DNA of 6,606 nt from JAISGQ01 sp045534445 (GTDB lineage Bacteria; Bacillota; Clostridia; Oscillospirales; Acutalibacteraceae): positions 1-6,606 of the forward strand of contig JAZSJQ010000090.1 of assembly GCA_045534445.1 (NCBI GenBank), given 5' to 3'. This document shows positions 4,706-6,606 of this stretch, piece by piece. Numbering within the stretch: position 1 is the stretch's first letter; each line of letters starts with the position of its first letter. The translations under genes and the position numbers were made by a program. The notes beneath the pieces were generated by a model. That model was not told the origin of the DNA. It saw nothing but the letters and a program-made list of their open reading frames with translations, and did not search any database.

Positions 4706-5485
4706 TCAGAACAGCTCGTCAAGGAGGATATAATAGCGTATCTTCTCCATGTCGGGGGTAATGCCGAGATATTCAAAGAGGAGGTTTGGGTTGTAGCCCT
4801 CGTGCTTATAGCCATAGCTGCCGTTGTAGTTGTGTTTAAGGCTTCTGTAACACAGGGCGATGTCCTGATATCTGTCCGCAGTGCCGCTTCTGCCGAGATC
4901 TATAAAGCCGCTGATTTTGCCGTCCTTATGGAACACGTTCGGCAGGCACATATCTCCGTGTGAAAGCACTCTGTCTTCCGTCGGGCGGTTGCTTTCAAGC
5001 CATGAAAGCAGGTCGGAGGCGTCTTTGAAGCCGCCCTCGCCGTAGGTCTCGGGCTCCACATCCGTATCGCACAGGTCGTTTTCAACATAATATCGAGCAA
5101 GCTTCAACTTGTTGTCAAGCCCGTTATCAACGGGGCAGTCGGACACATCGATGCTCCACAGCATCTTCAGCGCCTCTGCCATAAGGCGAGTCACCCTTTC
5201 GGGATCTGAAAGCAGGGGCTGAGCGCAGAGCATCTGCCCCTCTATCCTCGTGGTCAGCAGATAGCTCATGCCCTTTTCGTTTTCGTGGGCTATCACCTCT
5301 GACACAGGCACTTTCCCCCACAGCCAGCGAAGCATTTTACCGTGGGTGTCGCTTTCCGCGGACTGCTTCTCAATTTTCAGCACCATATCGTCAAAGCACA
5401 GCACCTGAGAATCCGACATTCCGATGCTCTCTTCTTTATACTCTTTGTCTTTTATTATATCAATAATACTATCAGGAATACACAT
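4706..5485 (-). CDS. APH(3')-like aminoglycoside O-phosphotransferase
   Basis: This cytosolic kinase of the APH family transfers phosphate from ATP (or GTP) to a hydroxyl of aminoglycosides, and its closest look is to APH(3') enzymes. Seen in the sequence are MVLKIEK with the nucleotide-binding Lys37, SIDVSDCP (111-118), the catalytic loop SHGDMCLPNVF (175-185, Asp178, Asn183), the metal-binding FIDLGRSG...DRYQDIALCYRSL (Asp196), and the C-terminus YYILLDELF, which from memory is the same ending as APH(3')-IIIa. At 259 residues it matches the usual 260-270. I choose the ATG at 5485 because AAGGAG (5498-5493) is 7 bases upstream. The Met six bases further upstream is too close to that site, and the longer frame to 5593 has no family similarity. 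No insertion sequence or att site flanks it, so it may be a resident gene. Resistance is inferred, not shown; the exact substrate could differ. Confidence 0.92.
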   Translation of the reverse strand: MCIPDSIIDIIKDKEYKEESIGMSDSQVLCFDDMVLKIEKQSAESDTHGKMLRWLWGKVPVSEVIAHENEKGMSYLLTTRIEGQMLCAQPLLSDPERVTRLMAEALKMLWSIDVSDCPVDNGLDNKLKLARYYVENDLCDTDVEPETYGEGGFKDASDLLSWLESNRPTEDRVLSHGDMCLPNVFHKDGKISGFIDLGRSGTADRYQDIALCYRSLKHNYNGSYGYKHEGYNPNLLFEYLGITPDMEKIRYYILLDELF

Positions 5486-5514
5486 TTTCATTCTCCTTGT
5501 TTTCTCATACCCAA

Positions 5515-5543
5515 ATAATATCACAGCCGCCACAGATGCGCAA
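5515..5543 (-). promoter_or_regulatory. Promoter of the APH gene
   Basis: On the minus strand, TTGCGC (5543-5538) and TATTAT (5520-5515) are 17 bases apart, with TGA directly before the -10 box (extended -10). The -35 is weak. A small inverted repeat GCGCA-AC-TGCGC (5538-5549) overlaps it. Confidence 0.5.
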
Positions 5544-5558
5544 CTGCGCTCTTTCTTA

Positions 5559-5587
5559 TTGCTAACCCTTTCCCTCCGTGATATAAT
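5559..5587 (+). promoter_or_regulatory. Promoter of the CPBP gene
   Basis: TTGCTA (5559-5564) and a perfect TATAAT (5582-5587) are 17 bases apart, with TGA before the -10 box making an extended -10. It is divergent from the kinase promoter, with the two -35 boxes 15 bases apart. Confidence 0.75.
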
Positions 5588-5617
5588 AATCACAACTTAC
5601 ATTTTGAGGTGCAAGCA

Positions 5618-6448
5618 ATGAAACGACCTATACTGCGCATGATATTCGGCATTGTTCTTGCAGTGCTGATACTGGCTTTGTTTATTGTGATTTCACTTTT
5701 TGCTTCTTTATTTTTCCCCGACCGTGTTCTCTGGAATTATATTTCGGGAGGCATACGGCTGATTATGGGCATTGCCGCGGCGGCGATATTTGCAGGACTC
5801 TACGGAAAACAGCGGCTTAAGGATTCCTTTTCCTTCAAGGGCTTCGGCAGGGGACTTCTCTCATCTCTGCCCCTTCTGCTCTTTTCCGGGGTGTGTATCG
5901 CTGTTCTTTTTATCGGTCTCAAAGTTTTTTATATAGGAAGCATTGCTGAATTTATCGGCAATGTGGTCATCCTTACTCTGACCACTTCAATTTTTGAAGA
6001 GCTGGTTTTTCGCGGTCTGCTTATGGGCGGATATTTCCTTATAAAGCATCAGAATCGGCTGACGAGGCTCATCTTTGCCGTTCTTTCCGCAGGTATCTTC
6101 ACCGCCTGTCACCCTCAGTATTTTACCTCTCCCCTGCAGCTTTTCAGGCTTTTTGCCCTCGGCTTTTCACTTGCCGCCGTTTTCCTTTTCTCACGCAGCC
6201 TGCTTGTCTGCACCCTGATGCACTTTATTTACAATGTTTCGGTCAATCTTCTGCCCTACGGATTCAATGTGCGGAATGAGCTGAGAACATATCTTTATAT
6301 CTCCTTTGACTATATTTACATTCTGATGTTCGCAGTCGGGCTTCTTTTTATCCTTCTCAAAAAGCCATACAGAAAATACCTTCCCGAGGAAGAAGCTCCC
6401 CCTGAAGAGGAGCTGACAGATGCTATTGCTGAAGCCGCAACAGAATAG
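5618..6448 (+). CDS. CPBP family intramembrane glutamic protease
   Basis: This is a polytopic membrane protein of the CPBP (CAAX protease and bacteriocin-processing, 'Abi') family, related to Rce1-type glutamic intramembrane proteases. The three signature motifs are intact: EELVFRG (127-133, EExxxR), FTACH (161-165, FxxxH) and HFIYN (202-206, HFxxN). About eight hydrophobic stretches are visible, the first at residues 8-33. The C-terminus (255-276) is an acidic, Pro/Glu-rich tail probably exposed in the cytosol. At 276 residues the length is normal. I choose ATG 5618 because GAGGT (5606-5610) is 7 bases upstream; the GTG at 5609 overlaps that site. In Gram-positive bacteria these proteins act in peptide maturation, bacteriocin immunity or unknown tasks; no bacteriocin precursor is seen nearby. 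The family is firm and the substrate unknown. Confidence 0.93.
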   Translation: MKRPILRMIFGIVLAVLILALFIVISLFASLFFPDRVLWNYISGGIRLIMGIAAAAIFAGLYGKQRLKDSFSFKGFGRGLLSSLPLLLFSGVCIAVLFIGLKVFYIGSIAEFIGNVVILTLTTSIFEELVFRGLLMGGYFLIKHQNRLTRLIFAVLSAGIFTACHPQYFTSPLQLFRLFALGFSLAAVFLFSRSLLVCTLMHFIYNVSVNLLPYGFNVRNELRTYLYISFDYIYILMFAVGLLFILLKKPYRKYLPEEEAPPEEELTDAIAEAATE

Positions 6449-6467
6449 AAAAAGCGCCTCCGAATAT

Positions 6468-6496
6468 GGCGTGATGTCCTTAAAGGACATTACGCC
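6468..6496. repeat. Hairpin after the CPBP gene
   Basis: GGCGTGATGTCCT (6468-6480) pairs with AGGACATTACGCC (6484-6496), 13 pairs including one G-T, with a three-base loop. It begins 20 bases after the stop. It lacks a T-tract on either side, so it is at best a poor terminator; it may stabilise the transcript end or belong to the repeat array that follows. Confidence 0.7.
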
Positions 6497-6499
6497 AAC

Positions 6500-6594
6500 G
6501 AAATAAATCCCTTGCGGGATTTGTGAAATATCCTACGGATATGAAATATTGCTTCGCAATGTGAAATACGCTTCGGCGTATAGGGATTTATTTC
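6500..6594. repeat. Cloverleaf-like hairpin array in an inverted repeat
   Basis: An outer 12-bp perfect inverted repeat, GAAATAAATCCC (6500-6511) with GGGATTTATTTC (6583-6594), encloses hairpins AAATCCC/GGGATTT (6505-6522), ATATCC/GGATAT (6528-6542), ATATTGC/GCAATGT (6546-6562) and ATACGC-TTCG-GCGTAT (6566-6581). Most are separated by GTGAAAT or ATGAAAT. The copy at 6595-6606 (ATTTCACATTCG) suggests the array continues past the window. It has the look of a small non-coding mobile repeat (MITE/REP type); I see no coding capacity. Confidence 0.75.
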
Positions 6595-6606
6595 ATTTCA
6601 CATTCG

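Noticed and set aside
5486..5593. N-terminal extension of the APH protein to 5593
   Set aside because: The extra 36 residues match no family feature, cover the likely promoter, and the ribosome site favours 5485.

Overview
The window looks like a contig from a gut-type, low-to-medium GC member of the Clostridia, most likely the Oscillospiraceae/Ruminococcaceae group. The evidence is the GGGtGRT-family gene, the many short intergenic GTAGGGG palindromes and TTCG-loop hairpin arrays, the AGGAGG-type ribosome sites and the strong intrinsic terminators. Positions 6-37 match, in reverse complement, a DNBSEQ/MGI library adapter that I recognise from memory. Base 1 is therefore probably an assembly edge with adapter read-through, not a biological boundary, and the first gene is 5'-truncated by it.

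Layout. (1) 40-1014 (+): GGGtGRT-family gene with codon use typical of high expression, ended by a terminator at 1039-1071. (2) 1134-1397 (+): an unrecognised acidic 87-residue protein with its own promoter and terminator. (3) 1441-1713: a gene-free repeat patch of GTAGGGG palindromes. (4) 1757-2354: a divergent module, with an XRE/Cro-type repressor on the minus strand and, on the plus strand, a roughly 190-base candidate structured RNA that ends in a strong terminator. Three copies of the palindrome TATCTA-N3-TAGATA lie between them over the two promoters. (5) 2371-2540: a second patch of the same repeats, including tandem 54-55 bp units. (6) 2573-3139 (-): an unrecognised acidic 188-residue protein whose promoter carries a perfect 14-bp palindrome. 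(7) 3269-4678 (+): a promoter, a candidate non-coding RNA closed by a perfect 16-bp inverted repeat, and 12 bases later a 404-residue reverse transcriptase. (8) 4706-5485 (-): an APH(3')-like aminoglycoside kinase, convergent with the reverse transcriptase gene and sharing a bidirectional terminator with it. (9) 5618-6448 (+): a CPBP-family membrane protease, divergent from the kinase. (10) 6468-6606: a cluster of hairpins inside an outer inverted repeat, running to the end of the window.

The two most interesting units are the reverse transcriptase with its upstream RNA, and the XRE regulator with its divergent RNA. The first has the architecture of a retron or of a single-gene defence-associated RT system, but its RT lacks the retron NAxxH and VTG signatures as far as I can see. 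Its RNA can form two hairpins whose loops are complementary over 6 bases. In the second, the operators are placed so that one repressor could control both its own gene and the RNA. Both are inferences from sequence alone; expression and covariation data would decide them. The kinase and the membrane protease are recognisable accessory-type genes, but nothing visible links them functionally to the RT.
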